The notes: generated by a model not told the origin, from the sequence alone. A stretch of DNA of 58,611 bases from Mucilaginibacter sp. L294 (GCF_001636615.1 NZ_LGEK01000024.1:1-58611), one strand, 5' to 3'. Positions 1 through 9,051 are shown, counted from the stretch's first letter. Made by a program: numbers and translations.

Positions 1-172
1 GTGTACATGCCAATAAGCTTAAACCGGAAAAATTATGGAAGAACTATTATCATAAAAATAGTAACATTGTAAACCTATCTCAGGACACTATTAACCTGTA
101 AATAAATAACAGGACTATCTTAAAACCTGTAAACTTTTTTTAGGACGAGACAATTTTGGTAATTATAGCGGT
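1..172. repeat. Three imperfect AACCTRT...AGGAC units in non-coding DNA
   Basis: This non-coding stretch follows the msrB stop. It carries three units that begin AACCTGT or AACCTAT and end AGGAC, at 72-86, 93-115 and 123-146. The middle unit reads ACCTGTAAAT, five bases, then ACAGGACTATC. The same two half-motifs occur at 27094-27135, there separated by 21 bases, just before a small gene. The halves CCTGT/ACAGG are inverted, so this could be a protein-binding site or weak hairpins. Function is unknown. Confidence 0.4.
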
Positions 173-682
173 TTATTTATCCGGCTGAAAATCTAACGAA
201 ACGGAGTTCATGCAAAACCTTTTGTAGGTTGGCGCCGGGCCGTCATCAAATATATGCCCCAGGTGCGATTCGCAACGGGCGCAGATCACCTCGGTACGCT
301 GCATGCCAATGGAGTTATCTACTTTATAGATCACACTGTTCTTCCTTACCGGCTCGTAAAAACTTGGCCAGCCGCAATCGCTCGCAAATTTGGCGTCAGA
401 CCGGAACAGCTTATTACCACAAACCGCGCAATAGTAAGTTCCCTTAGCGCTTTTGTTCCAGAACTGGCCGGTAAAAGGGCGCTCGGTAGCCTGTTCGCGG
501 GCAGTTGCATACAAGGCCGGTGGCAGTATCTTTTTCCATTCGGCGTTGGTTACCTTAACGGGCTTTGTATCGGTGTTAGAGTAGTATGGGTTATTCTGGT
601 GCCCTTTATCGCTTTTAGGGTTTTGCGCAAAAGTGCAGGTAAAACATAGCAGCAGCACGGCCGCAATATATATCGTTCTCAT
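173..682 (-). CDS. msrB: Secreted peptide-methionine (R)-S-oxide reductase MsrB
   Basis: This enzyme reduces the R-epimer of methionine sulfoxide in oxidised proteins. It is 169 aa and starts with a signal peptide (MRTIYIAAVLLLCFTCTFAQ), so it should act outside the cytoplasm. The SelR fold is clear: two zinc-binding CxxC pairs (CAVC and CARC), the HLGHIFDDGP block, and the catalytic cysteine in RFCMNSVSLDF near residue 157. It lies 2 bp downstream of msrA on the same strand, so the two are almost certainly co-transcribed and handle both sulfoxide epimers. The electron donor for an exported Msr is not encoded nearby. Confidence 0.95.
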   Translation of the reverse strand: MRTIYIAAVLLLCFTCTFAQNPKSDKGHQNNPYYSNTDTKPVKVTNAEWKKILPPALYATAREQATERPFTGQFWNKSAKGTYYCAVCGNKLFRSDAKFASDCGWPSFYEPVRKNSVIYKVDNSIGMQRTEVICARCESHLGHIFDDGPAPTYKRFCMNSVSLDFQPDK

Positions 683-684
683 TT

Positions 685-1320
685 TTATTGATCCTTTAGT
701 TTGTTTTTAAATACTTTTCTAAACTTATCCAGTTCGGGCTGTATCACATATTGGCAATATGGGTTACTGCCTTTATTCAGGTTAAAATAATTCTGGTGGT
801 AATCTTCGGCCTTGTAAAAAGCTTTGTAGGGTGTTACCTGGGTAACAATTTTGCTTTTGTAAGCTTTAGCGGCGTTTAGTTTACCTATGTAATAGTCGGC
901 CTTTTGTTTTTGGGCTGCGTTATGGTAAAATATGGCCGAGCGGTACTGCGTGCCTACATCATTACCCTGGCGGTTAAGCTGGGTTGGGTCGTGTGCTACA
1001 AAAAATGCTTCCAGCAGTTCGTCATAAGTTATCTGGGCGGGGTCGTAAATAATGTTACAGGCTTCGGCATGGCCGGTGCTGCCGGTACAAACCTCCTTAT
1101 AGGTTGGGTTGGCAACCGTGCCCCCGCTAAAACCCGAAACCACTTTTTTAACGCCCTTTAATTGTTGAAACTTTGCTTCGGTACACCAAAAGCAACCGGT
1201 AGCAAATGTGGCCGTATCCAATTTGGCTTTGGTATTACTAACAGCAATGTTGGCTGTACCCGCAAAAGCAGTAAAGCAGGTAGTTAGTAATAGTAATATT
1301 TGAAAGGTTATTTTTTTCAT
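685..1320 (-). CDS. msrA: Secreted peptide-methionine (S)-S-oxide reductase MsrA
   Basis: This enzyme reduces the S-epimer of methionine sulfoxide. It is 211 aa with an N-terminal signal peptide ending near AFAG. The catalytic motif GCFWCTE places the active cysteine near residue 43. The family landmarks GGTVANPTYKEVC, GHAE and YHQNYF follow, with a C-terminal NPYCQYVI cysteine that can act as resolving residue. It is the first gene of a two-gene operon with msrB (2 bp gap). Both carry export signals, which suggests repair of envelope proteins. The promoter should lie in the divergent region up to the cold-shock gene, but none was clear on this strand. Confidence 0.95.
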   Translation of the reverse strand: MKKITFQILLLLTTCFTAFAGTANIAVSNTKAKLDTATFATGCFWCTEAKFQQLKGVKKVVSGFSGGTVANPTYKEVCTGSTGHAEACNIIYDPAQITYDELLEAFFVAHDPTQLNRQGNDVGTQYRSAIFYHNAAQKQKADYYIGKLNAAKAYKSKIVTQVTPYKAFYKAEDYHQNYFNLNKGSNPYCQYVIQPELDKFRKVFKNKLKDQ

Positions 1321-1625
1321 GTTTTAAATTTTATGCCTGCATGTTTACGCATGCAATTATACAAACGTAAAAAATCGGAGCTACGATTCTGTATAATAAT
1401 AATGTGATACCATATTGACAAAACAATTACAATCCATATAACGTTATATATTTGGTACACATCCTAAAGCAGCCTGTGCTGTAAAACCAGACTCACACAC
1501 TTTGTAGACGGCAAGTCATTTTCCTTACAAAAAAGTTTATTTTATAAGTAAAAGTGTATCAATTATTTATTTATGCCATTTAATGAATAATTAAAGGTAT
1601 ATTTGTAACTATTTAAATCAATATA
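1321..1625. other. Divergent intergenic region msrA / cold-shock gene
   Basis: About 305 bases with no gene. Two TATATTTG boxes fit the Bacteroidota -7 consensus TAnnTTTG on the plus strand, at 1447-1454 and 1598-1605; neither has a well-placed TTTG at -33. If the first is used, the cold-shock mRNA would have a long AT-rich leader, as is common for csp genes; if the second, the leader is only about 14 nt. No other structure stands out. Confidence 0.4.
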
Positions 1626-1817
1626 ATGCAACAAGGAACAGTAAAATTTTTTAATGAAGAAAAGGGTTTTGGATTCATTACCCCAAGTAACGGTGGCAAA
1701 GAAGTATTTGTACACTCAACCGGTTTAGTTGATCGCATCCGCGAAAACGACACTGTAGAATACGAAGTTGAAGAAGGCAAAAAAGGCCCGAACGCGGTAA
1801 AAGTTAAAATAGCTTAA
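1626..1817 (+). CDS. Cold-shock-domain RNA chaperone (CspA family)
   Basis: A 63-aa single cold-shock domain, a small OB-fold protein that binds single-stranded RNA or DNA and melts RNA structure. The RNP1-type motif KGFGFITP and the RNP2-type motif VFVHSTGL are both present, and the length is the usual full length. It is monocistronic: a strong terminator follows directly. A close paralogue sits at 32903-33097 on the other strand, with the same motifs and nearly the same length. Cold or stress induction is inferred from the family only. Confidence 0.95.
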   Translation: MQQGTVKFFNEEKGFGFITPSNGGKEVFVHSTGLVDRIRENDTVEYEVEEGKKGPNAVKVKIA

Positions 1818-1839
1818 CACACTATAATAAATGATCGTG

Positions 1840-1880
1840 AAGCATTCTCCCTAAACCGGAGAATGCTTTTTATTTTTTTT
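1840..1880 (+). terminator. Rho-independent terminator after cold-shock gene
   Basis: A 10-bp perfect stem (AGCATTCTCC at 1841-1850 with GGAGAATGCT at 1858-1867) with a 7-nt loop is followed by a T-rich run. Confidence 0.9.
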
Positions 1881-1970
1881 AAGGGCCATTAAAAACGCCC
1901 GTTCCCCGCTCTTTTAAAGTTTAATATATTATTTAATCGCAGGCACCCGGTGCCGCATTAGCCCTATTAA

Positions 1971-2828
1971 ATGAGACAACTTAAGATAAGTCAATCCATT
2001 ACCAACCGCGAAACCCAATCGCTTGATAAATACTTAACAGAGATCGGTAAAGTAGACCTCATTACGGCACAGGAAGAAGTTATCCTGGCACAAAAAATAC
2101 GCGAAGGCGACCAGGCCGCATTAGAGCGCCTTACTAAAGCCAACTTACGTTTTGTGGTATCTGTTGCAAAACAATACCAAAACCAGGGTATCACCCTTGG
2201 CGATTTAATTAACGAGGGCAACCTTGGCCTGATCAAAGCCGCCCGCCGTTTTGACGAGACCAAAGGCTTTAAATTTATATCATACGCCGTTTGGTGGATC
2301 CGCCAATCAATCATATCAGCCATATCAGATCAATCGCGTTCGGTACGTTTACCATTGAACCAGATAGGCACCCTGAGCAAGATCAGGAAAACACAATCAT
2401 CGCTTGAGCAGGAACTTGAACGCGAAGCTACACCCGAAGAACTGGCCGAATGCCTGGAAACTACGGTTGAGAAAATAGCCGACTCGTTACGTAACTCGGG
2501 CCGCCAGGTATCTATCGATGCTCCTTTTCAACAAGGCGAAGAAGGTACTTTGCTTGATGTAATGCATAACGACGACCCATCAACTGATAGTGGCCTTATT
2601 CATGACTCATTAGCTACCGAGCTTGGCCGTTCCCTATCTAAATTAGGTGAGCGCGACCGCGAAGTACTGATGTTGTTTTACGGCCTGGGCGATAACCACA
2701 CCCACACTTTAGAAGAAATAGGTGAAAAATTTGTGCTTACCCGCGAGCGTGTACGCCAGATAAAAGATAAAGCCCTGCAACGCATTAAACAATCATCGCG
2801 TAGTGGCGCGCTGCAATCATACTTGTAG
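1971..2828 (+). CDS. rpoD: RNA polymerase primary sigma factor RpoD/SigA (short Bacteroidota type)
   Basis: This is the housekeeping sigma-70 factor that directs RNA polymerase to most promoters. At 285 aa it matches the compact Bacteroidota form, which lacks region 1.1. Region 1.2 is at about 18-50 ([14 protein letters not shown]). Region 2 contains [31 protein letters not shown] and [14 protein letters not shown], the classic 2.1-2.4 core. Region 3 is in the middle, and region 4.2 has the helix-turn-helix [18 protein letters not shown]. The start ATG gives the conserved MRQLKIS N-terminus. It has its own terminator and is a single-gene unit. Confidence 0.97.
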   Translation: MRQLKISQSITNRETQSLDKYLTEIGKVDLITAQEEVILAQKIREGDQAALERLTKANLRFVVSVAKQYQNQGITLGDLINEGNLGLIKAARRFDETKGFKFISYAVWWIRQSIISAISDQSRSVRLPLNQIGTLSKIRKTQSSLEQELEREATPEELAECLETTVEKIADSLRNSGRQVSIDAPFQQGEEGTLLDVMHNDDPSTDSGLIHDSLATELGRSLSKLGERDREVLMLFYGLGDNHTHTLEEIGEKFVLTRERVRQIKDKALQRIKQSSRSGALQSYL

Positions 2829-2853
2829 TAGTTGCTTAATCCGCAGAAATATC

Positions 2854-2889
2854 AAAACCGCTTTTAAATTGTTTAAAAGCGGTTTTTTT
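2854..2889 (+). terminator. Rho-independent terminator after rpoD
   Basis: A long inverted repeat (AAACCGCTTTTAAA with TTTAAAAGCGGTTT, 4-nt loop) followed by a T run lies 25 bases after the stop. Confidence 0.9.
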
Positions 2890-3020
2890 GTGGCCGGGAA
2901 ATTGCTTAAATATGCATCATCAACACTGTGTAAAATAAGACGATATATACATAGTGTACAAAATACAATAAGTATATTTACATCGTCATTTATAACGGTG
3001 ACAAACATAAACTTACAGCA

Positions 3021-4325
3021 ATGAGCGATCTTTCTAACCCGGAAGCTTTCACAGGTAATATCCCCGTAACTGCTAAAAAAATTGTGGTTATTGGAGGAGG
3101 TTTTGCCGGTGTGAACTTTGCACAAAACGTGGCGAAAAATAAAAATTACCAGGTTACCCTGGTAGATAAAAACAACTTTAATTATTTCCCCCCGCTGCTT
3201 TACCAGGTATCAACCAGCTTTTTGGAACCCTCAAGCATCAGTTACCCTTTCCGTAAACTATTCCGTAAGGACAACATCCGTTTCCGGATGGGCGAGCCGG
3301 TAAAGATTGACCCGGTTACCCAAACCGTTTATTTAAAAGATGGCGAGCTGAGTTATGATTACCTTGTTTTTGCCAGCGGCGCTAAAACAAACTTTTTTGG
3401 CAACGAAAATATCGAGAAAAATGCCATCCCGATGAAAACCATTGATGATGGCCTGCGCATGCGTAACGCGCTCTTACAAACGCTTGAAGAAGCCGCCATT
3501 ACCAAAGATCCTGTCGAACGCAAAAAACTGCTTACCATTGTAGTTGCAGGTGGCGGCCCAACCGGTGTTGAGGTATCGGGTATGCTGGCCGAAATGAAGA
3601 ACTATATCTTCCCTAAAGATTATCCCGAACTGATTAACCAGCCGGGCGGGATCTATATTGTTGACGGTAGCCCTGCCCTGCTTGGCGCCATGAGCGAGAA
3701 AACACACCAGGAGGCTTATAACGTGCTTACCAAGCTTGGCGTAAGGGTTAAGTTAAACCTGCACGTTAACGATTATGTTGACGGCAAGATCATGCTATCA
3801 AACGGTGAGGTGATAGAATCAAACACCCTGATATGGGCAGCGGGCATCACCGCTAATACTTTTGATGGCATCCCTGCAAGCAGCCTTGGCCCGGGCAGGC
3901 GTATGGTAACCGACGAGCATAACAAAGTACAGGGATTAGAAAACATATACTCCATTGGTGATGCCTGTATACTAACTACCGACCCCGATTACCCAAAAGG
4001 CCACCCGCAGATAGCACAAGTTGCCATACAGCAAGGCAAAACACTGGCCAATAACTTTATTGCCATGGCCAAAAACCAGCCGCTTAAAGCATTTAAATAC
4101 TTTGATAAAGGCGATATGGCCATTATAGGCCGCAACAAAGCGGTGGTTGACCTGTTTAAGCATAAGGTACACTTCCGTGGGGTTATCGCCTTATTTATGT
4201 GGCTGTTTATCCACCTCATATCATTGGTAAACTACCGTAATAAACTGCGTACTTTATATAACTGGGCGGTGGCTTATCTTAGTCGCGACCAGTCGTTTAG
4301 GATGATATTTAAGTCGGGCGTGTAA
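3021..4325 (+). CDS. ndh: Type II NADH:quinone oxidoreductase (FAD-dependent)
   Basis: A 434-aa pyridine nucleotide-disulfide oxidoreductase-fold protein that fits the non-proton-pumping NADH dehydrogenase family, passing electrons from NADH to quinone at the inner membrane face. The FAD-binding Rossmann motif VVIGGGFAGVNFA is at about 22-34. A second, NAD-binding glycine motif VVAGGGPTGVEVSG is at about 173-186. The second FAD contact is NIYSIGDAC at about 311. A C-terminal hydrophobic or amphipathic segment (FRGVIALFMWLFIHLISLV) fits membrane attachment. It appears monocistronic; the palindrome right after its stop may end the transcript. NDH-2 rather than another FAD reductase is inferred from length and the C-terminal segment. 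Confidence 0.88.
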   Translation: MSDLSNPEAFTGNIPVTAKKIVVIGGGFAGVNFAQNVAKNKNYQVTLVDKNNFNYFPPLLYQVSTSFLEPSSISYPFRKLFRKDNIRFRMGEPVKIDPVTQTVYLKDGELSYDYLVFASGAKTNFFGNENIEKNAIPMKTIDDGLRMRNALLQTLEEAAITKDPVERKKLLTIVVAGGGPTGVEVSGMLAEMKNYIFPKDYPELINQPGGIYIVDGSPALLGAMSEKTHQEAYNVLTKLGVRVKLNLHVNDYVDGKIMLSNGEVIESNTLIWAAGITANTFDGIPASSLGPGRRMVTDEHNKVQGLENIYSIGDACILTTDPDYPKGHPQIAQVAIQQGKTLANNFIAMAKNQPLKAFKYFDKGDMAIIGRNKAVVDLFKHKVHFRGVIALFMWLFIHLISLVNYRNKLRTLYNWAVAYLSRDQSFRMIFKSGV

Positions 4326-4334
4326 TAGAATTGT

Positions 4335-4360
4335 AATAATGAAACGATCGTTTCATTATT
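4335..4360. promoter_or_regulatory. Perfect 26-bp palindrome, TetR-type operator, possibly also a terminator
   Basis: A perfect palindrome centred on GAAACGATCGTTTC begins 10 bases after the ndh stop and is followed by a T-rich stretch. The core GAAACG-NN-CGTTTC is repeated at 4373-4390, so it is probably a binding site for the TetR regulator encoded at 5285. Because it can fold into a hairpin with a T tail, it may also end the ndh transcript. Confidence 0.75.
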
Positions 4361-4371
4361 TTTTGTTTTAA

Positions 4372-4404
4372 TTTGAAACGTTCGTTTCAATATGTTTATA
4401 TTTG
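4372..4404 (+). promoter_or_regulatory. Promoter of the SDR gene with an embedded TetR-type operator
   Basis: TTTG at 4372-4375 and TATATTTG at 4397-4404, spaced by 21 bases, match the Bacteroidota -33/-7 promoter. Between them lies a second copy of the operator, TTGAAACG-TT-CGTTTCAA (4373-4390). A repressor bound there would block polymerase directly. Transcription would start near 4411, giving a leader of about 34 nt. Confidence 0.75.
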
Positions 4405-4444
4405 CTTCATCAAATCACAAAAACAAAACTTAAAACACATAACA

Positions 4445-5200
4445 ATGAAAATCCTAACAAACAAAGTAGCCGTAGTTACAGGTGGTAACAGCGGTATTGG
4501 GTACGCAACAGCAAAAGAATTAGCCGATAAAGGCGCGCGGGTTATCATCACCGGCCGTAATAAAGATGCGGTAGCCAAAGCAGCGCAGGAGCTTGGCGTT
4601 ACCGGTATAGTATCTGACCAGGGGCACTTACAGCAGATAGACGAATTGGTGGCCGATGTTAAAGTACAATTTGGTAAAGTAGATATCCTGTTCCTTAACG
4701 CAGGTGTAGCAAATTTTAGCCCCGTTGAAACCGCTACCGAAGCTCATTTTGATGGCATGATAGATTTGAACCTTAAAGGCGTTTACTTCACCGTTCAAAA
4801 ATTTATCCCTATTTTAAATGATGGTGCAGCTATCATATTCAATACATCTGTAAATGCAACGTTAGCTATGCCAAACAGCAGTGTTTACGCGGCCAGCAAA
4901 GCAGCGCTTATCTCTTTGAACAGGGTATTGGCTGTTGAACTTGCCCCGCGTGGTATCCGTGTAAACGCGGTATCTCCGGGCCCGGTTGCTACACCGCTGT
5001 ATGGCAAAATTGGCTTAACCGAAGAAGAAGTTAATGGCTTTGGAACAATATTAGGAGAACGTATTTTATTAAAACGTTTTGCTAAACCAGAAGAGATTGC
5101 CAACGTAGTAAGGTTCCTGGCTTCTGATGATGCTTCATTTATTACCGGTACCGAACTTATTGTTGATGGTGGTTTAACTGTTAACGCGGTTATTTATTAA
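4445..5200 (+). CDS. Short-chain dehydrogenase/reductase (SDR), TetR-controlled
   Basis: A 251-aa classical SDR that oxidises or reduces an unknown substrate with NAD(P). It has the cofactor motif TGGNSGIGYAT near the N-terminus, the NAG motif (LFLNAG), and a catalytic Ser-Tyr-Lys set in NTSVNA...YAASK. The C-terminal FITGTELIVDGG is typical of SDRs. I chose the ATG at 4445 because the protein then begins MKILTNKVAVVTGG, the normal SDR start; an upstream start at 4373 would overlap the promoter and operator. It is followed 84 bp later by a TetR gene, and operators flank it on both sides. Such pairs often answer reactive aldehydes or quinones, but the inducer cannot be read here. Confidence 0.92.
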   Translation: MKILTNKVAVVTGGNSGIGYATAKELADKGARVIITGRNKDAVAKAAQELGVTGIVSDQGHLQQIDELVADVKVQFGKVDILFLNAGVANFSPVETATEAHFDGMIDLNLKGVYFTVQKFIPILNDGAAIIFNTSVNATLAMPNSSVYAASKAALISLNRVLAVELAPRGIRVNAVSPGPVATPLYGKIGLTEEEVNGFGTILGERILLKRFAKPEEIANVVRFLASDDASFITGTELIVDGGLTVNAVIY

Positions 5201-5225
5201 TTGGCCGCAAACCCTATTTTTTTAC

Positions 5226-5258
5226 ACCGATTTGGAACGACTGTTTCAAATCGGTAAT
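5226..5258 (+). promoter_or_regulatory. Near-palindrome before tetR: operator and likely SDR terminator
   Basis: ACCGATTTG (5226-5234) pairs with CAAATCGGT (5247-5255). The centre, GGAACG-AC-TGTTTC, is a degenerate form of the GAAACG-NN-CGTTTC operator. It lies 26 bases after the SDR stop and 30 bases before tetR, followed by a short T-rich run, so it may both terminate the SDR transcript and permit autoregulation. Confidence 0.6.
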
Positions 5259-5284
5259 TTTGTTTACTACTAATTTATATCGCC

Positions 5285-5866
5285 ATGGCACGTAAAAAGG
5301 AATTTGATGAAGATGAGTTGCTGGAAAAAGCGGTAAATTTATTCTGGAAGAAAGGGTATCATGCCACATCAGCGCAGGATCTTGTAGACGGCCTTGGCAT
5401 CAACCGGTCAAGCCTGTATAATACTTATACTGATAAGCGCACGCTGTTTACCAAATCGCTTAAAATGTACCAGCAGCAGCGTACGGGTCTTATGATCAGC
5501 ACGCTTCAGCAATCGCAGCATATTGGCGAAACCATCAAACAGATATTTAATCACATCATTGATGAGGATATGGCCGACAGTATGAAAAAAGGTTGTTTTA
5601 TGGTGAATACCGCTGTAGAGCTTTCAATGCAGGATGCCGGGATAAACGATATAGTAAACGCTAATAACCAAAGTGTAGAAGATGCACTTACCGCAGCCAT
5701 TGAAAAGGGCAGGCAAAGCGGCCAGGTTTTAAACCCGCTATCATCACGCGCTGTAGCACAATTTGTTTTTGCTACGATCAGCGCTTTAAGGGTAACAGCC
5801 CGTTCGGGCGCGGGCAGGCAGGTAATGCAAAATATTGCCGATGTAGCATTGTACTCCCTAAAGTAG
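5285..5866 (+). CDS. TetR/AcrR family transcriptional repressor
   Basis: A 193-aa one-component repressor. The N-terminal helix-turn-helix is at about 10-55 (LLEKAVNLFWKKGYHATSAQ, then LVDGLGINRSSLYNTYTDKR), the standard TetR_N pattern. The C-terminal ligand domain, with GCFMVNTAVEL and SSRAVAQFVFATISALRV, resembles the TetR_C subgroup that often controls reductases. It sits directly downstream of the SDR gene. Three copies of GAAACG-NN-CGTTTC-like sites at 4335, 4373 and 5235 are its probable operators, covering the SDR promoter and its own upstream region. The ligand is unknown. Confidence 0.93.
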   Translation: MARKKEFDEDELLEKAVNLFWKKGYHATSAQDLVDGLGINRSSLYNTYTDKRTLFTKSLKMYQQQRTGLMISTLQQSQHIGETIKQIFNHIIDEDMADSMKKGCFMVNTAVELSMQDAGINDIVNANNQSVEDALTAAIEKGRQSGQVLNPLSSRAVAQFVFATISALRVTARSGAGRQVMQNIADVALYSLK

Positions 5867-5889
5867 CACCCTCGCGGCCTACTTTAGGG
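5856..5889. terminator. Hairpin between convergent tetR and RND pump genes
   Basis: CCCTAAAGTAG (5856-5866, overlapping the tetR stop) pairs with CTACTTTAGGG (5879-5889) around a 12-nt GC-rich loop. There is no strong T run, so its role as terminator is only likely. Confidence 0.5.
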
Positions 5890-5913
5890 CTATACAATGT
5901 TTCAAACAATAAA

Positions 5914-8900
5914 CTAAGCACTAACTACACCTATCCTTTTCAACAATTTCCTGTTTTCGCGCCTGTGTATCAAACGATAAACGATGGAATAAATAACAGG
6001 TAATATTAAGAGGGTAAGAATAGTAGAAGTTATTAACCCACCTATAACCACAATGGCTAAAGGCTTTTGGGTTTCGCTGCCAATACCGGTTGATAAAGCT
6101 GCCGGCATCAGGCCAATAGCGGCCATCAGGGCGGTCATCACCACCGGGCGCACACGTGATATCACACCTTCCAGTATGGCGGTGTTGAGCGGCATGTGAT
6201 CTTCCAGGTTCTTGCGGAACACGGAGATCAATATCACACCGTTTTGGATACACACCCCAAACAGGGCTATAAAACCAATACCGGCAGATATACTGAAATT
6301 GGTATGGGTAATATGCAAGGCCAGTATCCCGCCCATTAAGGCGAACGGCACGTTCATAATAACCAGCATGGCATCTTTGGCATTCCCAAAGGTGATGTAC
6401 AGTATCAGGAAGATGACCAGTAAACAAATAGGCACCACGTGGGCCAGCGTGTTTGATGCACGGATCTGGTTCTCAAACTCACCGTTCCAGGTAAAGGCAT
6501 AGCCTTTATCAAGTTTTACAGCAGCATTTACTTTTTGCTGTGCTTCGGCAATGGTACTGCCCAGGTCGCGGCCACGCACCGAAAATTTGACTGCTATGTA
6601 GCGCGTGTTATTATCCCTGAAGATAAATGCCGGACCGGTCAGTTGTTTAATTGTTGATATTTCCTTGATGGATATTTTTGAGCCATTCATGGTAGGTACC
6701 ATCAGGTTCTCTATTTTCTCTTCGGTATCGCGGTATTGTTTCTGGTACCGCAGGCGGATGTCGAATTTGCGCTCGCCCTCATATAACTGGGTGGCAGCTT
6801 TACCGCCAATGGCCATTTCTATCACCGAGTTTGCATCGGCAGTGGCAACGCCGTACAGTGCCATTTTTTGCTGATCGAGCTCAATCCTGAACTCGGGCTG
6901 GCCAAGGTTACGCAGTACGCCTAAATCGTCTACACCTTTTACATTCTTCAGTACTTTTAGCACCTCGTCGGCCTTATGGTCAAGCGTTTCAAAATCCCCC
7001 CCGAATATTTTTACGGCCATACTGGCGTTAACACCGGCTACGGCTTCGTCAACATTATCACGTATGGGTTGCGAGTAATTGAATACGATGCCCGGCAGCT
7101 TACGCAGCTGCTGATCCATCTTGTCTATCAATTCTTCTTCGCTTAAGCCGCTTGGCCATTCCTTTTTATTTTTCAGGTCAACCTGGATCTGTACATTAAA
7201 GAAACCCTTAGGGTCGGTACCATCATTGGTACGGCCCACCTGTGCAAGCGTTTGCTTCACCTCGGGGAATTTCTCCAGTATCTGCATCATCTTCTGGTTG
7301 ATGTTCTCGGCCTGGGTAAGCGATACGCTCATCGGCAGCTCAGCCTCCACCCAAAGGGCGCCCTCGTTCAGATCGGGCAGAAACTCGGTCCCTAAAAACT
7401 TAGCCGAGAAGAAGGTTATCGCCATAAAGGCAAAGGCTACAATAATGCTCAGCTTTTGGTTTTTATAGGTAAACCCAAACATCTTACGGATGCCGTTCTC
7501 AAAAAACAGCACAACCGGGTTATGTTTTTCCCTAACGTTCTTTCTGAGCAGGATACTTGATAATGCAGGTACCAGCGTTAAGGTAAATAACAACGCACCC
7601 AGCAAAGCAAAGCCTAATGTATAAGCCAACGGCGAGAACATTTTACCCTCCACCTTCTGAAACGCGAAGATCGGGATGAGACAGGTGATGATGATGAGTT
7701 TAGAGAAGAAGATAGCCTTGCCCATTTCAGCACCAACATTTTTAAACAGGCCCAACTTGGCTATCTTGTTAAATTTCTCCATACCCAACTCCTTGGCACG
7801 ATGGTCCAGCGCTACGAAAATGCCCTCTACCATCACCACGGCACCATCTATGATGATCCCAAAATCTATCGCCCCCATCGATAGCAGGTTGGCCGTCATC
7901 CCCTTTATACGCATACATATAAAGGCGAACAATAAAGCCAGCGGTATAATAATAGCTACGATAAGCGTGGTACGCCAATCGGCCATAAACAGGAACACGA
8001 TAACGGTTACCAGCACTATACCTTCCAACAGGTTATGGATCACCGTTTCGGTACAAAAATCCATCAGGTTGGTACGGTCGTAAAAGGTATCTATCTTCAC
8101 ATCCTTGGGCAACACATTCTCGTTAAGGTCTTTTACCTTCTCGCGTATCTTATCAAGCACCAGCGCGGGGTTTTCGCCCTTGCGCATTACAATGATACCT
8201 TCAATAACATCCTTTTGCTTGTCGCGGCTTACCTGGCCAAGGCGTGGCAGTCCGCTTTCTTTTATATCGGCAACGTTACGCGCCAGTATGGGCACGTTGT
8301 TTACATTTTTGATGATGATATTCTCAATCTCGCTGATGTTATTGATCAAGCCGATACCACGTACCACAAAGGCCTGGTCGTTCTTTTCAATTACATCGCC
8401 GCCCACGTTAATGTTACTGCGGTTAATGGCGTTATAAACATCAAGCGATGTTAACCCGTATTTTTGCAGTAACGATGGGTTAACACTTACCTCGTAGGTT
8501 TTCTCCTCGCCGCCAAAGCTGTTCACATCGGCAACCCCCTGGATAGATTTAAACTGGCGGTCCAATATCCAATCCTGTATGGCGGTAAGCTCATGTAAAG
8601 ATTCTGTTTTGCTTTTCAGCGTGTAGCGATAGATCTCGCCGGTTGGGCCGTATGGCGGCTCTACCTCGGGTTTTACACCGTCGGGCAGGTCGGCGTTTTG
8701 CAGGCGGCTAAGTACTTGCTGCCGTGCAAAGGCATCATCCACATCATCATCAAATATGATACGCAGGTATGAAAGGCCGAATGATGAGGTGGTACGCAGG
8801 TTAACCTTTTTTTGTACCGAGTTTAGTACCGTTTCCATCGGGATGGTAATCATTTTCTCCACCTCTTCGGCGCTGCGGCCGGGCCATTGTGCAATTACGA

Positions 8901-9051
8901 TGATCTGCGTATTGGTAACGTCCGGAAACGTCTCTATAGGGGTATTCAAGTAGCTCCAGACGCCCAATACAGCCAGCACCGCAGTCAAGAAGAATACCAT
9001 CGCCCGGTGCCTGAGCGAGAAGTATATGATATTTTTAATTAGCTTGTTCAT
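5914..9051 (-). CDS. Heavy-metal efflux RND pump (CusA/CzcA family)
   Basis: The inner-membrane proton-driven pump of a tripartite efflux system, 1045 aa, full length for the HME-RND class. It shows the expected layout: a first membrane helix near residue 15-35, a large periplasmic loop, six helices, a second loop, and six more helices. The proton-relay motif of metal-type RND pumps is intact in helix 4, DFGIIIDGAVVMVE (Asp396, Asp402, Glu409), which separates it from drug-type RND pumps. It is the last gene of an operon with the adaptor (59 bp upstream) and the outer-membrane channel. The metal cannot be told from sequence alone: no Met triad for Cu/Ag was verified by alignment. Confidence 0.93.
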   Translation of the reverse strand: MNKLIKNIIYFSLRHRAMVFFLTAVLAVLGVWSYLNTPIETFPDVTNTQIIVIAQWPGRSAEEVEKMITIPMETVLNSVQKKVNLRTTSSFGLSYLRIIFDDDVDDAFARQQVLSRLQNADLPDGVKPEVEPPYGPTGEIYRYTLKSKTESLHELTAIQDWILDRQFKSIQGVADVNSFGGEEKTYEVSVNPSLLQKYGLTSLDVYNAINRSNINVGGDVIEKNDQAFVVRGIGLINNISEIENIIIKNVNNVPILARNVADIKESGLPRLGQVSRDKQKDVIEGIIVMRKGENPALVLDKIREKVKDLNENVLPKDVKIDTFYDRTNLMDFCTETVIHNLLEGIVLVTVIVFLFMADWRTTLIVAIIIPLALLFAFICMRIKGMTANLLSMGAIDFGIIIDGAVVMVEGIFVALDHRAKELGMEKFNKIAKLGLFKNVGAEMGKAIFFSKLIIITCLIPIFAFQKVEGKMFSPLAYTLGFALLGALLFTLTLVPALSSILLRKNVREKHNPVVLFFENGIRKMFGFTYKNQKLSIIVAFAFMAITFFSAKFLGTEFLPDLNEGALWVEAELPMSVSLTQAENINQKMMQILEKFPEVKQTLAQVGRTNDGTDPKGFFNVQIQVDLKNKKEWPSGLSEEELIDKMDQQLRKLPGIVFNYSQPIRDNVDEAVAGVNASMAVKIFGGDFETLDHKADEVLKVLKNVKGVDDLGVLRNLGQPEFRIELDQQKMALYGVATADANSVIEMAIGGKAATQLYEGERKFDIRLRYQKQYRDTEEKIENLMVPTMNGSKISIKEISTIKQLTGPAFIFRDNNTRYIAVKFSVRGRDLGSTIAEAQQKVNAAVKLDKGYAFTWNGEFENQIRASNTLAHVVPICLLVIFLILYITFGNAKDAMLVIMNVPFALMGGILALHITHTNFSISAGIGFIALFGVCIQNGVILISVFRKNLEDHMPLNTAILEGVISRVRPVVMTALMAAIGLMPAALSTGIGSETQKPLAIVVIGGLITSTILTLLILPVIYSIVYRLIHRRENRKLLKRIGVVSA

